Shown piece by piece: positions 1 through 7,451 of a stretch of 46,526 bases of DNA (positions are counted from its first letter, which is position 1; each line of letters opens with the position of its first letter). The stretch spans positions 1-46,526 of the forward strand of contig JAAUSC010000034.1 of NCBI GenBank assembly GCA_012031965.1. The letters are read 5' to 3'. The DNA comes from Scytonema sp. RU_4_4 (lineage in GTDB: Bacteria; Cyanobacteriota; Cyanobacteriia; Cyanobacteriales; Nostocaceae). The notes beneath the pieces were generated by a model. The model searched no databases, was not told the DNA's origin, and saw nothing but the letters and a program-made list of their open reading frames with translations. Position numbers and translations under genes: made by a program.

Positions 1-2
1 GG

Positions 3-134
<132 letters not shown>

Positions 135-155
135 TACCTAAGAATTGAATAAGTC

Positions 156-186
156 AAAAGCGCTCTCCTCAATGGGGGCGCTTTTT
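156..186 (+). terminator. Intrinsic terminator of psbA
   Basis: AAAAGCGC at 156-163 pairs perfectly with GCGCTTTT at 178-185 and ends in a T run. It lies 22 nt after the psbA stop codon, as expected for a strong rho-independent terminator. The A-rich 5' arm would also allow weaker termination from the other side. Confidence 0.9.
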
Positions 187-410
187 GCATTGGTTGTTTG
201 GAAGAAGAATTCAGTAGCGGCAATTTAAGAAGAACACATAGGTCAGAACGCAGAACGGGCTGCGCCCCGCGATGTAGCGGGCTTTATAAGGATGGCTGGC
301 TGGCTGAAAACCCTTGAGAAACAGCAACGTAGTTGCGAATTTCGTACTTCAGGCAAGGGATGAAAGCCGCCATGAGGTGTTTACGCCTCAGTCACGGGGT
401 CTTACACGTA
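187..410. other. Intergenic repeat-rich stretch after psbA
   Basis: No credible gene is visible. The stretch contains cyanobacterial repeat-like words, for example the GAACGGGCTGCGCC / GTAGCGGGC motif around 254-290. It also holds a small hairpin, GAGGTGTTTACGCCTC, around 373-389, followed by a sequence resembling the right-end hairpins of IS200/IS605-type elements. It may be element debris. Confidence 0.4.
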
Positions 411-514
411 AAAAAATGGGGCAGGCTTTTTTTATTGATCTGTATACCGAACACGATTAATCGTGGGGCTTGATAGCGTAGCGTGGCGGAACGCCATAGC
501 CTGCCCCATTTTTT
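411..514. repeat. Variable-arm hairpin element, copy 1
   Basis: The arms AAAAAATGGGGCAGGCT (411-427) and AGCCTGCCCCATTTTTT (498-514) are a perfect 17-bp inverted repeat with A6/T6 ends, so it would terminate transcription from both sides. The 70-nt loop contains TTGATCTG (435-442) and, 11 nt later, a core ending in ATTAATCGTG within the palindrome CACGATTAATCGTG (452-465). The same two core motifs recur in the elements at 535-610 and (reverse strand) 8979-9056, although the arms differ. Function unknown; a small mobile element or a bidirectional terminator are the obvious options. Confidence 0.75.
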
Positions 515-534
515 AGGGGTCGAGGTCTCTGTAG

Positions 535-610
535 AGGGAAGGGGAACCTTTCTCAGTTGATCTGATTTGCAACACGGGTACTCGTGTTATTAATAAGGTT
601 CCCCTTCCCT
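535..610. repeat. Variable-arm hairpin element, copy 2
   Basis: The arms AGGGAAGGGGAACCTT (535-550) and AAGGTTCCCCTTCCCT (595-610) form a perfect 16-bp inverted repeat unrelated in sequence to the arms of the neighbouring element. The loop carries TTGATCTG (557-564), then 10 nt, then CGGGTACTCGTG (575-586) inside the small stem AACACG/CGTGTT. Unlike the other copies it lacks the outer A6/T6 runs. It lies 20 bp from copy 1. Confidence 0.7.
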
Positions 611-682
611 CCAGACAAAGTGCGCCTGACTTTGCGTCAAAAAAAGATATAATGAATACGTCAGTACAAGACGTTAAAACCT

Positions 683-828
683 ACTCCCGGACTGGGAGAA
701 AGTCTACGCCCTCGGAGATATCAGCACGCTATGCAGGCAAACGTGTTGAGCCTGGGAACCCTAGTAATAGGGATATTAAGACCGAAATGTCTTAAGAATC
801 TCCGATCCTTTAGGACGGAGAGTGTCAA
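683..828 (+). ncRNA. Orphan tnpB-type omega RNA / IS200-IS605 right end without a tnpB gene
   Basis: A series of short stems ends in a strong hairpin (CTCCG at 800-804 pairing with CGGAG at 816-820) followed by AGTGTCAA (821-828). This looks like the right end of cyanobacterial IS200/IS605 elements, where the 3' end of tnpB overlaps an omega RNA scaffold. Upstream stems include CTCCC/GGGAG (683-697), CAGCACG/CGTGTTG (722-747), CCCTA/TAGGG and TTAAGAC/GTCTTAA. No tnpB coding sequence precedes it, so it is either a remnant of a deleted element or a stand-alone non-autonomous unit. In active elements the guide is the flank just after the end, here from 829. The family call rests on remembered resemblance; the start is approximate. 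Confidence 0.6.
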
Positions 829-864
829 CTAACGACTTGATTTCTACCGTTTCATCGAAGGACT

Positions 865-1002
865 GAAAAATCTGCCAGCCTCATTACAAGTTAACGGGTT
901 TAGAGTCCACGACCTTGACGGAAAAATCGCCCCGAAAGTACTGGTATACAAAAATTACAATCTTTCATAGGGCGATTTTTCCTCTGGCTCGGCAGATTTT
1001 TC
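865..1002. repeat. Nested double palindrome at the 3' end of the hydrolase gene
   Basis: The outer arms, GAAAAATCTGCC plus AGCC (865-880) and GGCTC plus GGCAGATTTTTC (986-1002), pair with one unpaired base. Inside lies a second, perfect 13-bp pair: GGAAAAATCGCCC (920-932) and GGGCGATTTTTCC (970-982). The right outer arm reaches the stop codon of the minus-strand hydrolase gene, so the structure can serve as its terminator. The loop contains GTTAACGGGT, resembling a motif in the hairpin at 2646-2747, so it may be a distant relative of that family. Confidence 0.6.
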
Positions 1003-2054
1003 TAGGTTTTTTCCCAACCGAGCGTTTGTTTGAGCCATGCTGTTGCCTTAAGAGCTGCTTCTTCTACAACCTCTGGTTGGTCGTAAAACGCAATGTGATT
1101 TGCTGTGGTCATCCAGTGAATATTTTTCTGATTGGTTGGTATACTCTTGAAGAAGCGACGCGCACCATCTGGAACTAAAGCTGTATCCGAGTGGATGACC
1201 AAAGTTGGAGCTTTGATATCACGACCAGCATCAATGGCATTAAATTGTAAGAAAGGCTCAAAGAACATTACCGCCGAACGATTTACCCAACCAGAACTCG
1301 CACCACGGTTCGTTCCGTAATAGTCATAAGCTTCCTGTCCGGGCATTGCCACGTTTTGGTTTTTTGGATCTACGTTCGTCATATAATCAACTTGACCCGT
1401 TTTTTCATACTTCATACGAGCTTGTTTTCCCATTTTGAGACGTGCTTCGTAGTTCTTACCCAGCCATTGACGCATCACTTGAGGATCATGATAGAAGCCT
1501 GCTACAGTCACAAGGGCATTAATCGATTTATCCATTGCAGCAGCTTTAGCTGAATATCCACCACCCGAACAAACACCCAATAAACCTACCGCCGAGTGCT
1601 TAACTTCTGGTAACGCCCGCAAAAATGTGACTGCACTGTGAATGTCCTGAACTTTCATTTGAGGATTTTCAAACTGGCGGGGTGCGCCACCGCTTTCACC
1701 ATAGGTGCGGTGGTCGAAAGTTAGGGCAACAAATCCTTGCTCGGCTAATTTACGAGCATATACAGCAGGAACTTGTTCTTTTACACTCGACTGAGGACCA
1801 ACCACAACAACTGCTGGCTGTGCTCTAATGCTTCTACTTGTAGGAAGATAGAGATTACCCACCACTAAAGTACCTTGGCTCTGGAATTGAACTTTGCGGA
1901 TAGCAATATTATTGGCTGTCTTTGTTTGGGTAACAGTAGGCATTAGGGATTCTCCAATTTTTTGGCGTTCGGCATTGCTCATTTGAGGTAGAGTCAGCAA
2001 ACCAACAGAAGCCACTGTGAGTGTTGTTAAAGCGAACTTTTTAAGTGAAAGCAT
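1002..2054 (-). CDS. Secreted alpha/beta hydrolase with a cysteine nucleophile elbow
   Basis: A 350-residue protein starting at ATG 2054. A signal peptide covers about residues 1-28 (basic start, hydrophobic core, cleavage near SNA), so the enzyme is probably periplasmic. The rest is an alpha/beta hydrolase of the dienelactone hydrolase/YcjY-like type. It shows an oxyanion-side FDHRTYGESGG motif (113-123), the nucleophile elbow GVCSGGGY around Cys162, a candidate acid at Asp290 or Asp296 after strand LVIHSD, and a candidate catalytic His320 in ANHIAFYD. The Cys where most lipases and esterases have Ser is typical of dienelactone hydrolases. The substrate cannot be read from sequence. The gene stands alone; its 3' end overlaps the nested palindrome at 865-1002. 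Confidence 0.85.
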   Translation of the reverse strand: MLSLKKFALTTLTVASVGLLTLPQMSNAERQKIGESLMPTVTQTKTANNIAIRKVQFQSQGTLVVGNLYLPTSRSIRAQPAVVVVGPQSSVKEQVPAVYARKLAEQGFVALTFDHRTYGESGGAPRQFENPQMKVQDIHSAVTFLRALPEVKHSAVGLLGVCSGGGYSAKAAAMDKSINALVTVAGFYHDPQVMRQWLGKNYEARLKMGKQARMKYEKTGQVDYMTNVDPKNQNVAMPGQEAYDYYGTNRGASSGWVNRSAVMFFEPFLQFNAIDAGRDIKAPTLVIHSDTALVPDGARRFFKSIPTNQKNIHWMTTANHIAFYDQPEVVEEAALKATAWLKQTLGWEKT

Positions 2055-2196
2055 GGCTGTTTCTGGTGAGCGTTTTTTTTATTTTTTGGATTTGTGTCTC
2101 AAGTCGGCTTTGTTGTTTGCCGATAGTCAAATAATCGCAGTCCTCAGCCGAGAAAAACTTGGAAATTCTTGCTCAATTTTTAGAGTGTCTTAGCTC

Positions 2197-2832
2197 TCAA
2201 GAAACACATTTGGTAAAGCTAGAAATAGGGATAAGTTCTAAGCCAAACGCTTGAGCTTTTTTCTTAAGATTTTTAAGTACCCGGTCTCGATATTGTTGTT
2301 CGTAGGCATCAATACCAGGGTCATGATATGCATCACCAGATGTCCAAAGGCGATAAAAAATACGCGCCAATTTATGAGCAGTCGCAGTGATTGCCTTGGG
2401 AGCGCCCATACGTGCTTGCATACGACGGTAGTAACCACCCAAAGCAGAATGACTACGACATAAAGTTTGTGCAGCCATTCTCAAAGCAGTTGCAGCACGG
2501 TTGACGACAGGACGAGTTTTAGAACTTTTGACTTTGCCTCCAGTGACGCGACTACCAGGACATAAACCAAGCCACGAGGTAAAGTGCTTGACTGTAGGAA
2601 AACGTGTTGGATCTAAACCAACCTCGGACGAGTCATTGAACCGACAAAAAATGAGCCAGCCTTCAATAATTAGACTAGCCCACCCGTTAACGAGTGGGGG
2701 ACGTCCCAAAACCCTTTGGGTTTTGGGACAAGGCTGGCTCATTTTTTGTAAACGTTTTAGCCCAGACAGTAATACCAGTACAGTTAAAGAACCCAAACCA
2801 TCAATAGCTGTAAAATCGACACCACTAATTGT
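2197..2832 (-). pseudogene. IS110-family transposase, C-terminal remnant interrupted by a hairpin insertion
   Basis: The minus-strand frame encodes the C-terminal (Transposase_20-like) domain of an IS110 transposase: GVDFTAIDGLGSLT, then SEVGLDPTRFPTVKHFTSW, LGLCPGSRVTGGKV, and the usual basic tail. Between VLLS and SEVGLD, where the family runs straight on, about 45 foreign residues are encoded by the hairpin element at 2646-2747 plus short flanks; the reading frame stays open. The N-terminal DEDD catalytic domain is missing: upstream of about 2832 the frame runs into the repeats of a Tn7-like transposon end. It can therefore not be an active transposase. The most likely history is that the larger transposon cut the IS110 copy. 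Confidence 0.85.
2646..2747. repeat. Variable-arm hairpin element, copy 3, inserted in the IS110 remnant
   Basis: The arms AAAAAATGAGCCAGCCTT (2646-2663) and AAGGCTGGCTCATTTTTT (2730-2747) are a perfect 18-bp inverted repeat. The interior holds two further stems: CCCAC/GTGGG around CCGTTAACGA, and a perfect 12-bp stem around 2703-2729 (GTCCCAAAACCC with its complement). The element plus about 15 bp on each side is extra sequence compared with the IS110 coding frame, which shows it arrived as an insertion. The flanks CTGTCTGGG and CTCGTCCGAG could be a degenerate target duplication. Confidence 0.75.
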
Positions 2833-2998
2833 AGCGAACTGCAAACATAAACGCTTCAAACCGCAAACAAGGCGATTTTGAAACCACATTAACTGCAAAT
2901 AAGGGGGGTCTCAAAACCACAATAATTGCAAATGAAACTGCAAACATAATTTTCAAACTGCAAACAAGGGTTTTCAAACCACATTAACTGCAAATAAG
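2830..2998. repeat. Tn7/Tn5053-like transposon end with seven transposase-binding-type repeats
   Basis: Seven imperfect copies of AACTGCAAAYAA lie at 2837, 2859, 2891, 2924, 2936, 2956 and 2986. Two of them sit in a longer 27-bp direct repeat (2877-2903 and 2972-2998, one mismatch). The outermost sequence at 2830 begins TGTAG, compatible with the 5'-TGT ends of Tn7-like elements, and lies exactly where IS110 coding homology stops. Such irregular arrays at the end next to tnsB/tnsC-like genes are the binding sites of the DDE transposase. The opposite end was not found. Confidence 0.7.
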
Positions 2999-3155
2999 CC
3001 GTAACCTTTGCTGTGATTGGGGTACAGAATTTATTACCTCAATTGTGTCCAATTTATACGAACTTTTATACTGGACATATATGTCTATTTATTTAGATAT
3101 AAACTGAACACAAATAAAACAGAAAAACTTTCTATGAAGTATTTCTCGGATTAAT

Positions 3156-4145
3156 TTAATTTCCCTCTGACGCATACAAGGGAATTCCAATTTTTAACAT
3201 CTGGTCTCTCAAATCTTGGGTTCGACCAGGAGGCAACTGAGCGTGTAAAAAAGAATTCACCTCGCTTACTCGTATATTTAATAACTCAGCTAGCACTGTC
3301 TTCGTGTAACCATGCCGTATTAAGCGAGGTTCTAAATCGTTAAGTCCCACAGTCAAGACAGCTTCAGCCATACCAAGAGTGACAGGCTTCGTTGCTGCTT
3401 GATAAGCATCTTCAAAAGCCCTCTGCAAATAATGTTCGATTTGCAATGGAGTAGTCAATCGTTCTGCTAAAAATGCAATTGCCTCATTGGTAATTAAATC
3501 TTCAGGTAGATAATCATCGTAAATACACTCGCTCAACAGCCACTTTATATACTCAACCTGATGTCCTCTAATACCTTCTAAACTAAAAATATTGGTTCTA
3601 GCACCAATCTCTTCCAAAGATGGTCGGCGCAAATCATTTTTCAACTTGGGATGTCCCAGCAGCACTACAGATAAAGTGCAACCATTCTGGCGTACCAATT
3701 CAATTAAACGCTTAATTTTGACTAACGTACCGTGATGAATATCATGAGCTTCATCCACAAAAAGCACTACAGGCTTACGGCATTTTTGAATCAAAGCTAA
3801 GAATTTTCGTTCTCTGAGTTCTGGTTGGGTCGGTGGTTTAGCGTCCTTTTCTGTACTTAAATCGCAAAACAAAGCACTCATCAAAACCCCGACGCTGACC
3901 TTATCTTTGTCAATCGCAAGGCAACGAGAAATAATGATGTCTTTTTCGGAGGACAATTCTAATTGCAGTCGTTGTAAAGTCGTTGTTTTACCACAACCAA
4001 CAACACCTGTTAGAGCAATCAAACGACCTTGCCTAATTTGGGGTTTGAGTTCTTTGAATAGATTTGTCTGCTCTTGGGTCTCAAAATAGCCCACATGATC
4101 TAAGGTACGTTTAAGGCCAAAATAAGTCATGACATCACTCAACAT
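3156..4145 (-). CDS. TnsC/TniB-like transposition ATPase (AAA+, ExeA-related)
   Basis: A 329-residue AAA+ ATPase. The Walker A motif GVVGCGKTT lies around residues 47-55, the Walker B motif VVLFVDEAHD around 125-135, and a sensor-1-like stretch VVLLGHP follows. This fits the regulator ATPases (TnsC, TniB, IstB-like or ExeA-like) that recruit and activate a DDE transposase at the target DNA. The start ATG (4145) overlaps the transposase stop by 11 bp, so the two are translationally coupled. The N-terminal YFGLKRTLDHVGYFET resembles the ExeA group. No tniQ, tnsA or cas gene is adjacent, so this is not a recognisable CRISPR-associated transposon. Function in transposition is inferred from family and context. 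Confidence 0.85.
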   Translation of the reverse strand: MLSDVMTYFGLKRTLDHVGYFETQEQTNLFKELKPQIRQGRLIALTGVVGCGKTTTLQRLQLELSSEKDIIISRCLAIDKDKVSVGVLMSALFCDLSTEKDAKPPTQPELRERKFLALIQKCRKPVVLFVDEAHDIHHGTLVKIKRLIELVRQNGCTLSVVLLGHPKLKNDLRRPSLEEIGARTNIFSLEGIRGHQVEYIKWLLSECIYDDYLPEDLITNEAIAFLAERLTTPLQIEHYLQRAFEDAYQAATKPVTLGMAEAVLTVGLNDLEPRLIRHGYTKTVLAELLNIRVSEVNSFLHAQLPPGRTQDLRDQMLKIGIPLYASEGN

Positions 4146-5364
4146 GGCTCGTACCTGATAAGGGGTTAAAGAAATCTCGAATTTGTTTCATTACCTCCTG
4201 CTTATTGAGAGTAGACAGGAGAACAGCATCAATATAAGCCATCTGTTCAGGGGTAAGTTTGGCTAATGGGCGTGCCAAATAATCGGCGATCTGCGCTTCG
4301 CAGCAGCGCTTCGCTATCGCCAACTTTGCTGCAATCACCGTGCTGAATGTCAGTTCTTGAAATGGATTGGGGTCAACAAAGGGCTGCACCTTTAATTGGG
4401 TTGTACTACTCCCGAATTCAGGCGGGTTGCCTTTACCAATAGCAGAGTTTGGTAAAGACAACTGTTTTGCCAAAGATTCAATTCGGTCAGCCCGTTTCTG
4501 TGTTCGTGTTTTCTTAAAACTACGGTAGCGATGTAGGGGGATTGGGCCATCCACAGGCAGAAACGGCCCATAGCGACGTTCACCATGTTCTACGTACAGT
4601 TCGTTATCGAACAAGCCCCACCACAGAACTACAGTTTCTCCAGCCAAATCTGGCTCCACCTCATAAGCCACCCCCTCAACCGTAACGCGAGCATCGATGC
4701 CTACCTTACGGCGTTCGGGTGAGCGTGCAAATGTACAAAAACGCTCCCAATTACACATTTGACGAATACCTCCCGGAGGTAAATTGCTCACCCAGTCTTC
4801 CATCCGGGAATGGGGTTCGCTGCGATGGGGTCGGCTATTGTAATGGAGCAAAAACTTCATCAACCAAGCGTTTGCAAGGGCTTCGGTCTCCGGTTCATGC
4901 AGGTGGTAGAGAGTTTCGTGCATTTCTTTAACAGTGCGAAACGGTCGTTCCACCTTCCCCTTAGAACGAGCTGTTACTCGTCGTCCATCCTTGCCATTCG
5001 GTAAATGGGTACGTACTTCAATTCCCAAATAACCCATAACTTTTTGAAACACCAAGCTCTTGGCAATGGGCCCATTGTCCATGTACAGCATTTGGGGAAT
5101 GCCTTGAAAGGGAAAGTCTGTCTCCGACTTGGGTGACATGGCGGCAAACATAAACCGCAGTGCTGCCTCCACATCTTCACCGTAAACACCGTGGTATTCT
5201 TGGTATGCAACACCACTTCGGTCATCTCCGACACTATAAAGCATTAACAGCGGATGCCCACGCCCTGGTTCTAGGAAGGCTGGTGCTTTAACGTGCTTGA
5301 GATCTGATGGACTGAGGTCAAAATGCCAACATTGATTGCTATATTCTGCCTGGAAGCAATTCTG
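4135..5364 (-). pseudogene. TnsB/TniA-like DDE transposase, N-terminally truncated
   Basis: The open frame runs from the stop at 5365-5367 to TGA 4135; the first ATG is at 5244. It encodes an integrase core: WHFDLSPSD with the likely first catalytic Asp (upstream of that ATG), MLYMDNGP with the second Asp, and RSKGKVERPFRTVK with the Glu. A Mu-transposase-type C-terminal domain follows (VTVEGVAYEVEP and after). The DNA-binding N-terminal region expected for TnsB/TniA is absent: no continuation is readable between 5365 and 5600. If translation began at 5244 the protein would lack its first catalytic Asp, so the gene is probably dead. It is paired with the downstream ATPase gene and the repeat array at 2830-2998. 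Confidence 0.75.
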
Positions 5365-5596
5365 TCAGGGCTGGAAACAGTAAGTACGGTCGAGGAGTTA
5401 CGTCAAATCTATCACAACACAACGACCTCCTGAGAGCAGACGCTCACAACAAAGCGATCGCCCTGCATAGCACTACGCAAAGAGCGCGATGGCGCAGAGC
5501 GCCCGCTGGAAGCGATAAGCGGAGCTTACTGCCAAAGGCAGATCGCAAGGCGGAACAAAGTAAATTAACTTACCCCTTTACATCACAAACTAGCTT
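5365..5596. other. Intergenic gap between truncated transposase and tnpB element
   Basis: No gene is seen. It contains a HIP1 site (GCGATCGC at about 5455) and a cyanobacterial GC-rich repeat patch around 5480-5545. This is the breakpoint where the tnsB-like gene loses its 5' part. The hairpin CACAAA/TTTGTG at 5584-5600 adjoins the tnpB element end. Confidence 0.4.
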
Positions 5597-5634
5597 TGTG
5601 AACTACCCACCACTAACCGCAAGCGGTATGGTGG
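5597..5634 (-). mobile_element. Right end of the IS200/IS605-type (tnpB) element, with terminal hairpin
   Basis: Read on the minus strand, the arms CCCACCATACCGC and GCGGTTAGTGGTGGG form the terminal hairpin, followed by TAGTTCAC, which ends at about 5597. The last codons and the stop of tnpB lie within the hairpin, as is normal where the omega RNA 3' part overlaps tnpB. The guide of the omega RNA would be the flank immediately beyond, read downward from 5596. Confidence 0.65.
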
Positions 5635-6838
5635 GGGCTTCCAACTTCACGGAGGAATGCCGCATCTTAGGCTTACGCCCGCGAATTGGTCTTACTTCCT
5701 CTCCATTGGCGTTAGCCTCCCCCGTCCCAGAGGAGGACAGCATCCTGATACCTTCTGCTCTAATATTCATCGCAGCATTGCCATCTCTATCGTGATGTGT
5801 ACCGCAACTTGGGCAAGTCCAAGTTCTTACATCTAGCGGCAACTCGTTGATTTGATAGTGACAATTGGAGCAAAGTTTAGAGCTAGGGAACCACCGATTT
5901 ATTTCTATCAACGTCCCGCCATTGCGTTCTAGCTTATAGGATAGGAAGTTGACGAACGTTCCCCAACCTGTATCAGATATTGCCTTTGCTAGTTTGTGGT
6001 TACGAACCATGCCCTTGACGTTTAAGTTTTCAACTACCACAACGCAGGTTTTATCAACTATCTTTCTAGATAGTTTGTGCAAGTAGTCTTGACGGACATT
6101 GCTAACTTGTTCGTATACCCTAGCTACAATTTTTGTTGCCTTTCTACGACGATTGCTGCCTTTTACTTTACGTGCCGCAATGCGTTGTTTCTTGGCTAGC
6201 TTTTTTTCATATTTGCAAGCGTGTTTAGGATTTGGATATTTGGAAGTTTTTTCGCCGTCATAAGTGATTGCAAAATCGGTGATGCCTAAATCAATTCCTA
6301 CAACCTTGCCTTCTGTACTTGATGTTGGGTATTCGCCTTCATATTCCATTAGCACAGAGGCATAGTACTTACCCGACGGGCACTTACTAACGGTGACAGT
6401 TTTGATGGTTCCATCAAGTAAGCGATGTATCTTGGCTTTTACAACGCCTAACGTTCCAGGAAATTTCAAGCAACTATCAACTTGTTTTACGTTCTGAGGA
6501 TACTGGATTGATTGACGATGATGTCTTGACTTGAATTTAGGGTATTTTGCTCTACCTTCAAAAAAGTTCTGATATGCACGGCTAAGATTGAGACTCACAG
6601 ACTGCAAAACTTGTGAGTAACATTCTCTTAACCATTCAGTTTCTTTATCTTTTTTGAGTGGCGGTAACAACGAATTTAATCCAGATTGAGACAAGCCTTT
6701 GCCGGTTGCTTTATAGGTTTCAATGCATTTGTTCAACCCATAATTCCACCACCAGCGAGCGCATCCGAAATGCTGTGCAAGTATCTGGACTTGTTGCTCT
6801 GTGGGGTACAACCTAACTTTTACGGCTTGCCGTCTCAT
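5603..6838 (-). CDS. tnpB: TnpB, RNA-guided DNA endonuclease of an IS200/IS605-type element
   Basis: A 411-residue, apparently intact TnpB (OrfB, Cas12 ancestor). It has the usual N-terminal helix-turn-helix-like start (VKVRLYPTEQQ), a central beta region with SKCPSGKYYASV, and a split RuvC nuclease with Asp183 (GIDLGITD), Glu270 (VVVENLNVKGM) and Asp352 (HDRDGNAA). The zinc ribbon has Cys323, Cys326, Cys342 and Cys345. In characterised relatives, TnpB uses an omega RNA encoded at its own 3' end to cut target DNA next to a short motif and so retain the element. No tnpA (Y1 transposase) is present in the window, so mobility would depend on TnpA in trans. The C-terminal 50 residues are low in conserved motifs and overlap the right-end hairpin. 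Confidence 0.95.
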   Translation of the reverse strand: MRRQAVKVRLYPTEQQVQILAQHFGCARWWWNYGLNKCIETYKATGKGLSQSGLNSLLPPLKKDKETEWLRECYSQVLQSVSLNLSRAYQNFFEGRAKYPKFKSRHHRQSIQYPQNVKQVDSCLKFPGTLGVVKAKIHRLLDGTIKTVTVSKCPSGKYYASVLMEYEGEYPTSSTEGKVVGIDLGITDFAITYDGEKTSKYPNPKHACKYEKKLAKKQRIAARKVKGSNRRRKATKIVARVYEQVSNVRQDYLHKLSRKIVDKTCVVVVENLNVKGMVRNHKLAKAISDTGWGTFVNFLSYKLERNGGTLIEINRWFPSSKLCSNCHYQINELPLDVRTWTCPSCGTHHDRDGNAAMNIRAEGIRMLSSSGTGEANANGEEVRPIRGRKPKMRHSSVKLEAPTIPLAVSGG

Positions 6839-6961
6839 CTAAACTACTCCTAAATATCGACCTCTTACTATTATATACATTCTTAGTAAGGTTATTCCGG
6901 AACATTGGCAACTTCGCGCTAACGCGCCGCTGGGCTAACATGCATCTTTTCCCTGTCTTCC
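6839..6961. other. Probable left end region of the tnpB element
   Basis: This gap between tnpB and the broken PIN gene contains the promoter side of tnpB, including TATTATATAC around 6869, and the palindromic repeat CGCGCTAACGCGCCGC (6917-6932). The exact left end was not identified. The unusual C-terminus of the adjacent PIN gene suggests that the element, or an associated repeat, replaced the original gene end. Confidence 0.35.
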
Positions 6962-7451
6962 CTACGGGAAAAATTGGTCAAAGACGCAATCGTCGCTGCC
7001 CGCCAGAGCAATCCCGGCACGCTCACGGAGTACCGTTATAGTGCGGGACGAGGGCGCGAAAAAGTTAAACAAAGATACTGAAACAATAGCTGTCTTAACC
7101 AAACTCTGAGCTAAATTAAAATCAGAATCACCCGTAACTAAAAAATCCGCTTCTGCTGCTACAGCACAAGCCAAAAACTTTGCATCCTTTCTGTCTTGTG
7201 GAAAATCAATTTCTACATTGACTTCAATGAGTGTCGTCAAATTATCCAGAATTTCAAACCACTCCAAGCGGATTTGTGAAGTCAATTTGAATTTCGAGCG
7301 ACTCAAAACCTCCTTATATTCTGTTAAAATTTCTTCAGACACAATCCACTCACAATCTGGATTGTCAACAACAAATTGAATAACTGAAGAGTGGTTCTCT
7401 CCCCTTAAGTACAGCAGAAACTAAAACATTCGTATCAATAATAATCTTCAT
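6962..7451 (-). pseudogene. PIN-domain toxin (COG1569-like), frameshifted
   Basis: ATG 7451 begins MKIIIDTNVLVSAVLKG, the first PIN strand with the metal-binding Asp. One base is then out of register near the purine run GGGGAGAG at about 7405, and the protein continues in another frame (SSVIQFVVDNPDCEWIVSEE, then the EILTEYKEVLSRSKF stretch, DFPQDRKDAKFLA and FLVTGDSDF). Together these give the acidic residues of a PIN ribonuclease. The last 30 residues, rich in Arg, Gly and Asp, do not look like the family and may be acquired. The start overlaps the antitoxin stop as ATGA, typical of coupled toxin-antitoxin operons. A sequencing error at the purine run cannot be excluded. Confidence 0.75.

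Noticed and set aside
2501-2881. Open frame on the plus strand opposite the IS110 remnant
   Set aside because: It is the antisense of the transposase and the hairpin, with no protein-family look.
2837-2998. Possible CRISPR array in the AACTGCAAA repeats
   Set aside because: Repeats are only about 12 bp, irregularly spaced and sometimes overlapping, and lie at a transposon end; transposase-binding sites explain them better.
2830-5364. CRISPR-associated transposon (CAST)
   Set aside because: TnsB- and TnsC-like genes are present, but no TniQ, Cas12k or Cascade gene and no CRISPR repeat is visible, and the transposase belongs to a different-looking TniA-type group.
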